From: Candidatus Polarisedimenticolaceae bacterium
Lineage (GTDB): Bacteria; Pseudomonadota; Gammaproteobacteria; Chromatiales; Chromatiaceae
NCBI GenBank assembly: GCA_021647945.1
Contig: JAKITT010000011.1
Span: 1-55,926 of the forward strand
Length of the DNA: 55,926 nucleotides
Reading direction: 5' to 3'
Under the pieces are notes generated by a model that searched no databases, was not told the origin of the DNA, and saw only the letters and a program-made list of their open reading frames with translations. The translations under genes were made by a program, and so were the position numbers. Of the stretch, positions 1 to 8,718 are shown one piece after another (position 1 is the first letter of the stretch; each line of letters begins with the position of its first letter).

Positions 1-96
1 GAGTGGGTTTATCAAAATGCTGCCGAACGATTTTTAACTCATGTCAAGCAAAAAAACGCTTTTATCCAAACTTTTTTACAAATATTTTTCCTTTAA
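1..96 (+). CDS. Possible 3' end of an unidentified ORF (partial)
   Basis: Frame 1 is open from the window edge to a TAA at 94-96, giving 31 residues that begin EWVYQNAAERFL. It could be the C-terminus of a plus-strand gene starting outside the window, converging on the minus-strand operon that ends at 111. It is too short to identify and may be chance. Confidence 0.3.
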   Translation, partial: EWVYQNAAERFLTHVKQKNAFIQTFLQIFFL

Positions 97-110
97 ATTA
101 CTGCAAGTTT

Positions 111-2129
111 CTAACCGGACACTACTGGTGAGAACTGGTTGTCTTGCAGTGCTGTCAGCCAGTTGGTTGCAAACTCACCCCGCTCAATTGCGAGGCTAGG
201 TGAACCGTAGGTGGCCAGTAGCTCATCCAGCAGTTTCTGATAGACCTTCTCTGATTGAGCGGCACTGTTGGCGATGGGGATGAGAATGTGGCTCGATTTA
301 ACGCTGCCTGCGCTACCTTCTATCGCCAATACCTGTCGGTTCTCCAGGCTATTAAAGAGCCTGCCTTCATAGAGTTGGTAGGCTCCACTGCTGCCTGAGC
401 TGAGAAAGCCAGCCTGTTTCAGCGTGCTCTCTGTTGCGCTGTTGAGGCGTGACCCCAGTGCTAAATCACTGAGTGTGCTGAAGCTGCTGATGCCATGCTC
501 GCTGCTCTGGATAGGCGCTGCTTGCGAGGCTTTTTTAGCGAAGCGATAGGTCCAGGCTAGGCTGAATTTGTGGCTATCACTATTTTCACTGCTCTCAGGA
601 CTGCGGTTGAAGTGATCCACATTGATGGCAAAACCATGACGTTTCCAATCTTTGTTCCAGCCGATGTGGGTTTGGGCGGTGGTCGATTCTGTCGCCGTGG
701 GATCATCAGCGGTGTAGCTCACGGTCTGATAGGAGAGGTTGAGGTTGTGGCCATCTCGGCGGATGTTGAGGAGGCCACCCAGTGTGAGGTTTGAGGTCTG
801 CTTGCCTGCAACATCCCGATCTTCTACATAGCGAGCAGTGGGGGATATGGCCCCTTGCCACTGGCTGAGTGCCAAGCTGTAGTCAAAACCAGCTGAAACA
901 CTCTGCCGTTTGGAGCGGGTGTCGGCTATTTTATTGTCGGTTAGCAACCACTGATAGCTGAGTCGGCTACGCAGGTTTCGGTTAATGGGTAGGCTGCTGT
1001 TGAGTTGAAATACGCTGTTCTCACGCTCGAAGCTTTTATCCTCATCCTGGTCATCTTGGTGGTAGAAATCGGCGTTGATATTCAGTCCCTTCAGCACGTT
1101 GTTGAAGCCGCTAAAAGGGAGACCACCAATATTGAAACCGGTGAGTCGGGTGGTGGTGATGTTATCGCTGCTCAGATTACTACGGGTGTGTTGGCTGCGT
1201 AGTCGGGCATTGATGCTGTTGGTGATCGGTTGTCCCCATTGAAGGTTGGCACTTGCACGATCAGCAGTGGCGCTGGCCCCATTGGGGGAGAAGAGGTCAC
1301 CGTTGTGCTCTAAATCGATCAAATAGTCATAACCGCTGTGGTTATTGCCACTTAGCTTCAGCGTTGTACTGTTTTCATCAAGATCATCACTGGTGCTATT
1401 TTCACCACTCAAATAGGCAAACTCTGCTTCGATGGTGTGGTTGAAGGAGCTGGTGGTAAAAACCTTCTCCCAGGCGAGGCCACTCACATTTTCGACCTTT
1501 TCTCCCAGTGCTTCGGTTGATTGGTAGTTGACCGATGTGAGGGCAAATGCCCCCCATGTTTCGCTCTCGGTGAGCCAAGATGCACCGAGGTAGTAGTCCT
1601 TCTCCTCACCATCAAATAGCGTTTGGTAGTCGGTTGCGCTACGGCCAAAAAAGAGTTGGATAGAGTGTGGGGCATTGGCTATTTGTGGCTGCAGCTCAAG
1701 CTGAATCCCCTTTAGCCCCCGCTGTAGCGTGTGGCGGCTCTGGTTGGCGTAGTAATCACCGACCTCCAGACGAAAGGGGAGGGCGCTCTCCCCCGTTTGG
1801 TAGACCACTGAGAAGTTACTGATCTTTTCACTCTCTTCACCACGGTATTCAGAGTGACTACTGCTGCCGATGATGTAACCCCGCATGGTGCTGTAGGGGG
1901 AGTAGGTATCGGAGAAGTTGAGGCTAAAATCATCAAACTTTTGCCACCCTTCAAATTGATAGATACCACCACTCTCATAACCCTCAACGCTGTAGTGTTC
2001 AAAGGTTAATTTGTTCTGACCGCTATAGATAAAGGCGGCTAGGGCCGGTTGGCTGATGACGGATATGCCAATAATCGACAGTATCAGAGCCGCCCGCTTT
2101 TGAGCAGAAATTGCGTTGCGTATTGGCAT
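111..2129 (-). CDS. Predicted outer-membrane beta-barrel protein with C-terminal soluble domain
   Basis: I do not recognise a named family. Residues 1-32 form a Sec signal peptide (hydrophobic core, then QPALA-A). Residues from about 33 to 540 are rich in alternating aromatic/polar strand patterns with Asn/Asp/Ser-rich turns, as in large outer-membrane barrels. One late strand ends in WTYRF, which looks like a barrel closing strand. The last 130 residues or so are less strand-like and read as a separate soluble domain. It is the last gene of a four-gene operon: its ATG shares one base with the upstream stop (TAATG). Barrel topology is inferred from composition; the function could be a porin, an export channel or a surface-protein anchor. 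Confidence 0.6.
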   Translation of the reverse strand: MPIRNAISAQKRAALILSIIGISVISQPALAAFIYSGQNKLTFEHYSVEGYESGGIYQFEGWQKFDDFSLNFSDTYSPYSTMRGYIIGSSSHSEYRGEESEKISNFSVVYQTGESALPFRLEVGDYYANQSRHTLQRGLKGIQLELQPQIANAPHSIQLFFGRSATDYQTLFDGEEKDYYLGASWLTESETWGAFALTSVNYQSTEALGEKVENVSGLAWEKVFTTSSFNHTIEAEFAYLSGENSTSDDLDENSTTLKLSGNNHSGYDYLIDLEHNGDLFSPNGASATADRASANLQWGQPITNSINARLRSQHTRSNLSSDNITTTRLTGFNIGGLPFSGFNNVLKGLNINADFYHQDDQDEDKSFERENSVFQLNSSLPINRNLRSRLSYQWLLTDNKIADTRSKRQSVSAGFDYSLALSQWQGAISPTARYVEDRDVAGKQTSNLTLGGLLNIRRDGHNLNLSYQTVSYTADDPTATESTTAQTHIGWNKDWKRHGFAINVDHFNRSPESSENSDSHKFSLAWTYRFAKKASQAAPIQSSEHGISSFSTLSDLALGSRLNSATESTLKQAGFLSSGSSGAYQLYEGRLFNSLENRQVLAIEGSAGSVKSSHILIPIANSAAQSEKVYQKLLDELLATYGSPSLAIERGEFATNWLTALQDNQFSPVVSG

Positions 2130-2629
2130 TATTCAGACTCCACAACCTGCAAGTAGAACTGGCTGCTATGTGGCAGTTTGACTAACCCTTTGAAGGGGTC
2201 GTTAAACTCCAGTTGCAGATCAACGGTGGCGATAACGACGCTCCTACGCTGCCTTGCGTGGGTTGTTGGATGGAGTGAGTTGTTTTGCTCCAGCGTGCTG
2301 ATGCCATGTACAGAGATCAGGCGAAGCTTGGCATCCATCGGCACACTACGTTGGATGGTGGTTAGTAGTAGATGTTTGTCTTGGAAATTTTTAGCCAGAT
2401 ATTTCGCAAGATCTGGGCCATTCCAACTGGCAACTATTTTCCGAATCGACTTTTCAATGGTGGCTCGATCAACCGGAGAGAATGATGTTAATGTGGCTGA
2501 TGCCTCAACGGCCATCCTCTCAGGGGCAACGGGTATTCTGATCATGTCACGAAAATTACGTGCAGAGGTGGGCTGAGCAAGGGCTAAACTCAACAGCAGA
2601 CCAGTTGTGATTAGGTTGATTGTTTTCAT
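2129..2629 (-). CDS. Exported protein of unknown function
   Basis: The start is placed at the internal ATG (protein MKTINLITTG..., about 166 aa). It has a good GGAGG-type ribosome site just upstream and overlaps the preceding stop as ATGA, whereas a longer reading begins inside the upstream gene. A signal peptide covers the first 23 residues or so (LLLSLALAQPTSA). The mature part has no motif I can name; it ends in alternating hydrophobic residues suggesting a small alpha/beta domain. It sits between the 542-aa protein and the barrel protein and is translationally coupled to both, so it probably works with the barrel or the repeat protein. Confidence 0.65.
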   Translation of the reverse strand: MKTINLITTGLLLSLALAQPTSARNFRDMIRIPVAPERMAVEASATLTSFSPVDRATIEKSIRKIVASWNGPDLAKYLAKNFQDKHLLLTTIQRSVPMDAKLRLISVHGISTLEQNNSLHPTTHARQRRSVVIATVDLQLEFNDPFKGLVKLPHSSQFYLQVVESE

Positions 2630-4254
2630 ACTGGGCCTCCCTCTTGGCACAAGCGGCCTGTTAGCGTTTGCACCGAGATCCCCATGTCATCAAATACCAT
2701 CTCTACAGAGAAACTGAAGTTGATTTCAAACTCGGCGCTGTCTGAATTGCGCCGCATCAAGTAGCTGAGGTTGCCGCCTTCGGTGATGGTGCCGAATGAG
2801 GAGCCTGATATATAGGTGAAACCTGAAGCGGCGGTGACGATGGCCTGAGTTGAATTGCCAGGATTAATCACGGCAATATCAATAGCCGCGTTAGCCATAC
2901 CTACGCCAAGCTGATAAGGGCTGCCGGTTGTAAGGTTGAGTGACTGGCTGAGTGGCATACTTGCTGGCAGGCTAGCAACCACGGTTAATGTCGTGTTCAG
3001 TGGACAACTACCCGATGGTGGCTGAGTGGCAGGCGGTGGGGCCGTTACAACTACCAGCTCACTGCTTTGGGCATTGCTGATCGCCAGTGGTAGTAAACGA
3101 TTATTAAACGGGTCATTGGCTCTGTTTCGTAGAGGAATCACCTGCAGTAGAGAAATCTTGGTAGATTTGGCTGTAAAAGGCCCCTCTTCAGCGACACCTC
3201 GTAGGCTCAGTCTTTGAGTGAATATGATTGTATTGGGAAGTGGTGTGTATGAGAGATCAACCGCCTCTCCTGAAGCATCAACCAACTGCCCAGTGACACC
3301 ATCCAATTTTAGCCTTAGATCAGATGGTAGCCCCTCGTTCTCTAGAGAGGTGCCCGCTATGAGCATCTGTTGCAGCGCTTCAGTGATCGTACTGTCGCTA
3401 TTGTAAAAATCTAAGTATCTGCCCTGAGAAAAGGGTTGGTAGCGTGTCTCACCCTCCATGCCGTACCAAGTCTCGCCAATAAAGGCGATATTTGGCCCAG
3501 ACCAATCATTGAAGTTGGCACTGTTCCACTGTCGGTAACCACTCACTGTGCTGTGGTGAAAACCTGCGATTGAGCCATCACTATTGAGGTATCTGAATTT
3601 TTTGATATCAAAGGTGAATCGGTTCTCAAGGTCACCTCCAAATAGCGAGGCTTCGGGCATACTTCCTGCTGATATTCGTGCCACTTTGTAGGGGGCAGCG
3701 GGGGTGCCATCCATGCTGTCGCCAATACGGTCAGGGCGAGCAAGCCACCAACGGTTGGCTACGGTGTTGTAGTAATAAAGCACCCCATTGGCTGCTCTTA
3801 GTAACTCTAAATCATGCGGGATGAAAGTGGTGCCGTCAGTAGTCACCAACTGGCCTGTGACACCATCCAGACTCATGCCATACATACCGGGTGGTTCGCC
3901 ATCAAAAGCGGTACCGGCGACAACCTCATACTGGAGTGTTTCAGTAATGGAGTTGTCTGACTCAGCTAGATTTAGCAGCCGCCCCTCATGGAAGAAGAGC
4001 CAGCTACCATCCTCAACTTGGTGATACCAAGCGCCGTCATAGAAGGCGATACTGCCTCCCGCCATATTGGAATAACCTGAATCTTTCACGCCATTTCTGT
4101 CTTGCCAAATACGCCCTTCGTTGGACATTTTTCCCGCCTCTACAACAGTCTCATAGGCGTATGAAAATGGTATAAAACTGCATAAAAGCAGCCCGCTGAG
4201 TGCAGTGGACTTTATGCGTGAAAACCACTGAAATGATCTCTTTTTACTGTTCAT
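2626..4254 (-). CDS. Exported protein with an internally duplicated domain
   Basis: Residues 1-33 form a signal peptide (core LSGLLLCSFIPFSYA). The mature part holds two similar units of about 110 residues. Each runs from an 'IAF..G.WY' segment through 'GR.L(N/D)....DS.ITE.LQ....AGT' to 'LDGVTGQLV', so it arose by duplication. A Pro/Thr-rich linker (APPPATQPP) leads to a C-terminal domain with Cys residues near both ends (SGSCP... and RLCQEGG), probably one disulphide-closed beta domain. No known family recognised. It is second in the operon, 9 bases after the Ig-like protein, and overlaps the next gene by four bases. A cell-surface or periplasmic binding role is an inference. Confidence 0.65.
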   Translation of the reverse strand: MNSKKRSFQWFSRIKSTALSGLLLCSFIPFSYAYETVVEAGKMSNEGRIWQDRNGVKDSGYSNMAGGSIAFYDGAWYHQVEDGSWLFFHEGRLLNLAESDNSITETLQYEVVAGTAFDGEPPGMYGMSLDGVTGQLVTTDGTTFIPHDLELLRAANGVLYYYNTVANRWWLARPDRIGDSMDGTPAAPYKVARISAGSMPEASLFGGDLENRFTFDIKKFRYLNSDGSIAGFHHSTVSGYRQWNSANFNDWSGPNIAFIGETWYGMEGETRYQPFSQGRYLDFYNSDSTITEALQQMLIAGTSLENEGLPSDLRLKLDGVTGQLVDASGEAVDLSYTPLPNTIIFTQRLSLRGVAEEGPFTAKSTKISLLQVIPLRNRANDPFNNRLLPLAISNAQSSELVVVTAPPPATQPPSGSCPLNTTLTVVASLPASMPLSQSLNLTTGSPYQLGVGMANAAIDIAVINPGNSTQAIVTAASGFTYISGSSFGTITEGGNLSYLMRRNSDSAEFEINFSFSVEMVFDDMGISVQTLTGRLCQEGGPV

Positions 4255-4263
4255 TATCGAACC

Positions 4264-7200
4264 TTACTCTGGGTTATGAGCAGGCATAACTTCGACTGCT
4301 TCGCTGATGCTAATGCCATTGAGGGTTGTCGTTATAGTCACTGTTTGTAATTCAGAAACAGCCATCGACGTGAAATTAAAGTGGCCGCTGCTACTGTTGG
4401 CCTCGACCACTATCGACTCAGGAACTGCAATGATGTCGGGGTGGCTGCTAGTCAGTGTTATCACCGCTTGCGTTGCCTCTGGAACACGTCTATTCAACTC
4501 AATAGTGCCTAAGTAGCCTCTATTGGTATGGAGCGGTTTGTTGTTTGGAAGGGATAATATTTTTAGTAGCAGCATGCCTTCAGGTGCAACTAAAACGGTG
4601 GCACTTTTAGTGATGCCATCAAGGGTTGCGGTGATGGTGATGTTTTGTGCTTCAGTGACGGGAGCAGGTTCCAGTTTGAATTTGAAACGGTCGCCAGCAC
4701 TAATAGTGACAGATGCAGGAACAGGCAGAACGGCTGGATTGCTGCTGGTCAGTGTCACAACGGTACTCTCTCCTCGGCCCATTCTGTGTGTTAAGAAGAT
4801 GGTGCCTTGGGATAACTGCAAACTTCCTTCAATGGGTACGATAGGTTCAAGTGGCAATGTTATATTTTTGAGTTTCCAACGCATTTGAGGGGTGTAGTGC
4901 ACCGCATCTATGCTCTCTTCACTCTGCCTATGTGATGCTGAAAAGGTGACAACTTGTGTCTGCTCCGTTGCTATTGCTGCTACCTCAAATGTAACCTCAC
5001 TCTCGCCCTGGCGAATGAGAATGTCGCTTGGGGCGGTGACGTTCTCACCACCATCGTGAGTTATATCGATCACCATATTTGATATGGCCGCTTTATTAAG
5101 CGTGACATGGCCAATAAAAGAACTCTCACGTGCGCCGCTAAACTGCTCATCTGACCATGTTAATTCTGAGACAACGGCAGGGATGGCAGACTCAGTTGAA
5201 ACTAATGTGAAATTGACTGTTTTTGTAACACCTTGCAGGGTGGCTGATATTTCAGCCGTATGGTCATCAACCACGGCTTGTGTTGAAACGGTAAAGTAGC
5301 CCCATTGTTCACCCGCAGGAATGGTGACCGTATTGGGCAGGGTTACTTTTGCAGAGTGGCTATTTAATTGGACGGTTGTTGCCGTTGGTTGTTCTCTTCT
5401 TAGATAGACTCCCGCTGGGATTGACTGGCCTCCCTCTAGTCGAGTGCCAAAACCTATAAATGAACTAGAAGAGAGATTAATCGTTGATAACAGCGGGCTT
5501 AAACTAAAATTGAACCGTTTATTGGCCTCGTGGCTGGTTGTCTGAATAACAAAGGGAGTGATCTCTGTGACGGCTTGAGTAGAGACACTAAAAGTGGCTA
5601 TGCGTTTTCCGCTGGCGATGGTGATAGATGATGGAACTGTCACAAAAGGTGTGCTGGAAGTTATTGAAACGAGGGTCCCTTCGGCCGGAGCAATGGCAGA
5701 TATTTGCACCTCTCCTAGCAAGCTAGAGCCAGGTTCAACCTCTTGAATGTTGAGTGTTAATGTGGTGATTTCTGGTTGGAGCTTGACCTGCAAGATACGC
5801 CTTACCGCATTGCCAGAGCCTATCTGGGCCTCAATCTGCATTGAGCGGCTGACGCTGACTCCTACCTGATCTGTTGCAAAAGTGGTGATAGGAAAGTCTG
5901 CGGTTAATTTCCCTGCTGGAACTACCACACTGCTGGGAATTGAGCCATTGTTAGGGTCACTATTTGTGAGTGTAACAGTTACCCCGTCCGTAGGCGCAGG
6001 GCTGCCAAGTCTAACGGTACCGGTTACTGACGCACCTGCAATGACAGAGTGTGGATCAAAAGTAAGCCAATCAACCTGGGGAGGCCTAATTTGCAGATGT
6101 ATTGCCCTTGATTCTCCAGCATAAGAGGCAGTGATGGTTGCCACTTGTTTTGTAGCAACCGCTCTTATCTGTACCTGGAAATCTATGGCTCTTTGATCCT
6201 CAGGTATCATGATGGAAATAGGTTGCTGTACAACATCTGGCCGTGAGTTTTGTAGCGAGATTTGAGCACCCCCTTCTGGGGCTGGACCACTTAAGACAAG
6301 CCTAACTGTAATAGGTGTGCCTGCATATCGGTCGATTTTAGTCCGTAGGAGAGAGCCAAGAGAGTAAATGGTTGGATTGCTGTGATCATAGTCATACCAA
6401 GGTGAGTAATTCATCTTCACTGTCGTTGATGTCGTTTGATCCTCCAAATTGACAGTAAGAGTAAAATCTTTTGGTACTCGATAGTCACTGACAGACCACC
6501 CTGTACTGCCTCGTTGGGTTATAGCTGTGGTGGTGCGGAATCTGGTGCTGGTAGCCCCTTCTGGGATGTGTATCGTACCTGCTTGAAAATCAATAAAAGA
6601 GGTGGTGGATGAGAAAGCGAGTGTTAAGCCGTTTGCAGGGGCAGGTGTTTCAATAGAGACTTCAAAAATAAGTGTTTCATTAACAATAAAAAACTCTTCA
6701 TATACAAGTGGATCACAATAGGTACGGCACGCTATATCCACTCTTCTCCAGTGACTTTGGCTAGGTGTTGAGATGAGTTTTAACTCGGTAAGCCTAGGGA
6801 GTAAAAGTTCGGTAGGCAGAGTGTCGTTGATTGCCAAATAAGTGGTTGTGTTTGTGGCTAACCCTCGATTGACATAACTTGCAGCAATAGCACGCTCTAG
6901 TGATACAAAGGAGCCTCTATCGGCGGTAATGCCAGCAGGAATAACACCATAGTCGTGGCGCGTGGCTGTTCCACTTGGTGTGTTGCTATCTGCCAGATTA
7001 GCCAGCCCTCTATCGGGTGCAATATAGCCAGACGCTCTATTTGAACTGAAACCGATGATGGCACTGCCATCGCTGCTGGGTGGTGGGTTGAGATCAATCT
7101 GCTCAGTGGCGCTGAGTTGATGAAATGCGTTGCCACTGTAGCTATTAAAGCCCGCGGCACTGCTTGCGATGGGTTGTTCACAAACCGTATCACTCTGCAA

Positions 7201-7518
7201 AGTGGCACATAGGCGCAGTTCGCACTGAACCTGATCAAATTTTGCGAGAGGCTGCACACTGAATGGAACGTCAATGGTGCCATGAAATCGCCCATTTCTG
7301 ATCACTGCATTTGCCATCCCCTCTAGCGGCAGTTGGTTGGTCTCTGCGCTGCTATCACTTAATCGGCAGAGTGCTTGAACCATCTTGCTACTACTCGGCA
7401 TATTGTCGATAGCAACATCAACACGTACAAAGGAGGCAGCACTGATAACGCTGTGCCAGAGAAGTAGAGTGAACAGTGATGCTAATTTAAACATGGTGGT
7501 GTTGTTCCAATTTTTCAT
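4264..7518 (-). CDS. Large exported Ig-like repeat protein (adhesin-like)
   Basis: A signal peptide covers residues 1-28 (KLASLFTLLLWHSVISAA). After a Cys-containing N-terminal domain of about 280 residues, the rest is roughly eight beta-sandwich repeats of 95-105 residues. Each has the pattern 'G.V.L....P..G..V.L.SS.P....P.S..I..G.....F...T.AV...Q...I.A.L.G......', typical of bacterial Ig-like/adhesin repeats. There is no LPXTG-like, autotransporter or type I secretion C-terminus; it ends in VMPAHNPE. It heads the four-gene operon, and the barrel protein three genes down could be its exporter or anchor (inference). A second in-frame ATG at 7494 is possible; neither start has a strong ribosome site. 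Confidence 0.7.
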   Translation of the reverse strand: MKNWNNTTMFKLASLFTLLLWHSVISAASFVRVDVAIDNMPSSSKMVQALCRLSDSSAETNQLPLEGMANAVIRNGRFHGTIDVPFSVQPLAKFDQVQCELRLCATLQSDTVCEQPIASSAAGFNSYSGNAFHQLSATEQIDLNPPPSSDGSAIIGFSSNRASGYIAPDRGLANLADSNTPSGTATRHDYGVIPAGITADRGSFVSLERAIAASYVNRGLATNTTTYLAINDTLPTELLLPRLTELKLISTPSQSHWRRVDIACRTYCDPLVYEEFFIVNETLIFEVSIETPAPANGLTLAFSSTTSFIDFQAGTIHIPEGATSTRFRTTTAITQRGSTGWSVSDYRVPKDFTLTVNLEDQTTSTTVKMNYSPWYDYDHSNPTIYSLGSLLRTKIDRYAGTPITVRLVLSGPAPEGGAQISLQNSRPDVVQQPISIMIPEDQRAIDFQVQIRAVATKQVATITASYAGESRAIHLQIRPPQVDWLTFDPHSVIAGASVTGTVRLGSPAPTDGVTVTLTNSDPNNGSIPSSVVVPAGKLTADFPITTFATDQVGVSVSRSMQIEAQIGSGNAVRRILQVKLQPEITTLTLNIQEVEPGSSLLGEVQISAIAPAEGTLVSITSSTPFVTVPSSITIASGKRIATFSVSTQAVTEITPFVIQTTSHEANKRFNFSLSPLLSTINLSSSSFIGFGTRLEGGQSIPAGVYLRREQPTATTVQLNSHSAKVTLPNTVTIPAGEQWGYFTVSTQAVVDDHTAEISATLQGVTKTVNFTLVSTESAIPAVVSELTWSDEQFSGARESSFIGHVTLNKAAISNMVIDITHDGGENVTAPSDILIRQGESEVTFEVAAIATEQTQVVTFSASHRQSEESIDAVHYTPQMRWKLKNITLPLEPIVPIEGSLQLSQGTIFLTHRMGRGESTVVTLTSSNPAVLPVPASVTISAGDRFKFKLEPAPVTEAQNITITATLDGITKSATVLVAPEGMLLLKILSLPNNKPLHTNRGYLGTIELNRRVPEATQAVITLTSSHPDIIAVPESIVVEANSSSGHFNFTSMAVSELQTVTITTTLNGISISEAVEVMPAHNPE

Positions 7519-7690
7519 TGCATCGAACGCCGCTCTCTTAAAGGGCGCTAATTCAGATGATGGTTATTACTTTGTGTGTAGTGTGAGGCTAAGAAAAAAA
7601 TGGCGCATCCCCAGTTCTTGGTATGCGAGCCATTTTTTTGCAGGATATAATCAGTGCAATTGTTAGCCAGGGCCTGAGTTTAAGTAACCG

Positions 7691-8335
7691 ATGAAGCGAT
7701 ACACGCTGACTATTGTTGAAGATGATGCCGATGTGCGTCAGCGTTTAGTGCTGCTCATCACTCAGCATGTCGAGTTTGAACTGTTGGCTGTCTCGGCAAC
7801 CATGGCGGATGGCTTGGCTGCGTTAGAGCAGCATAAACCCGATATATTGCTAACAGATCTTGGCCTGCCCGATGGTTCAGGCATTGAGATTATCAAGGCG
7901 ATAGAGCGGCTGCATCTCGATTGTGAGGCGATGGTGATCTCCGGCTTTCAGGATGAACATACGGTGTTTGATGCACTTGAGGCGGGGGCCAAGGCCTATA
8001 TTCTCAAACATGATGATAGCCAGAAGATCACCGATGCGATTTTAAGCATGATGAAAGGTGGTGCGCCGATTAGCCCAGTGATCGCCCGTCTGATGTTGCA
8101 ACGATTTAAGCAGCCTCATGTAGAAGTGGTAGAGCCGTTAGAGGCGCTCACCGAACGGCAATCTAAAATCCTCAAACTGGTTAGCCAAGGCTTCTCCTCA
8201 AAGGAGATCGCGGAGAAGTTGGATATCACCTACTACACCGTTACCACCCACATTAAGAATATTTACAATAAGTTACAGGTCAATAGCCGTGCTGAGGCGC
8301 TGCATGAGGCGGCAAAGCGGGGGTTGCTCTCTTAG
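7691..8335 (+). CDS. LuxR/NarL-family response regulator
   Basis: Receiver domain at about residues 5-120 with acidic pocket E10-D11-D12, phospho-acceptor D56 (LLTDLGLPDGSG) and a conserved Lys in AYILKHD. A LuxR-type helix-turn-helix follows at about 148-212 (LTERQSKILKLVSQGFSSKEIAEKL, ending YNKLQVNSRAEAL). It is a DNA-binding transcription factor phosphorylated by a kinase, almost certainly the one encoded 350 bp downstream. It is divergent from the exported-protein operon with 172 bp between start codons, so that operon is the obvious candidate target (inference). Confidence 0.9.
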   Translation: MKRYTLTIVEDDADVRQRLVLLITQHVEFELLAVSATMADGLAALEQHKPDILLTDLGLPDGSGIEIIKAIERLHLDCEAMVISGFQDEHTVFDALEAGAKAYILKHDDSQKITDAILSMMKGGAPISPVIARLMLQRFKQPHVEVVEPLEALTERQSKILKLVSQGFSSKEIAEKLDITYYTVTTHIKNIYNKLQVNSRAEALHEAAKRGLLS

Positions 8336-8487
8336 GGGGGGGATGTTTATCAGTAGTTTGGTAGCTTACGAGAGGTAGGACGATCGTGCTTAAATTTCCA
8401 GTAAAATTAGTGCGTATGATTTGTCATATCACCACGAAGCTCACGAAGTTATTTAGTCACTATTCAACACATCAGCCAATCTCTTCT

Positions 8488-8576
8488 GTAGGGCGGGATT
8501 CATCCCGCCAGTAGAGGTAAGGTTAAGGGTCATAGCTTTGTTTTCAGCACCGTAGGCGGGATGAATCCCGCCCTAC
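8488..8576. repeat. REP-like inverted pair (GTAG + palindrome)
   Basis: Two identical 22-base units in head-to-head orientation at 8488-8509 and 8555-8576. Each starts GTAG and continues as the palindrome GGCGGGATTCATCCCGCC, with about 45 bases between them. This is the arrangement of REP doublets (BIMEs) mobilised by RAYT transposases. The unit sequence differs from the REPs around 28.6-29.5 kb, so a second REP family is present. The pair fills most of the gap between response regulator and kinase and may make a stable hairpin in the mRNA. Confidence 0.8.
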
Positions 8577-8718
8577 CTCTGAAAACAATAGCTAAGCTGA
8601 ATAGTTACAATTTAGCAGTGGTACTAGAGAGGGTAATTCCTCTGCAATAGTTGGGTGCAAGCTGTTACGCTCTTCTGATTATTAATTGGGTGGTTTAATT
8701 CTACCTATAACCAAAGGT

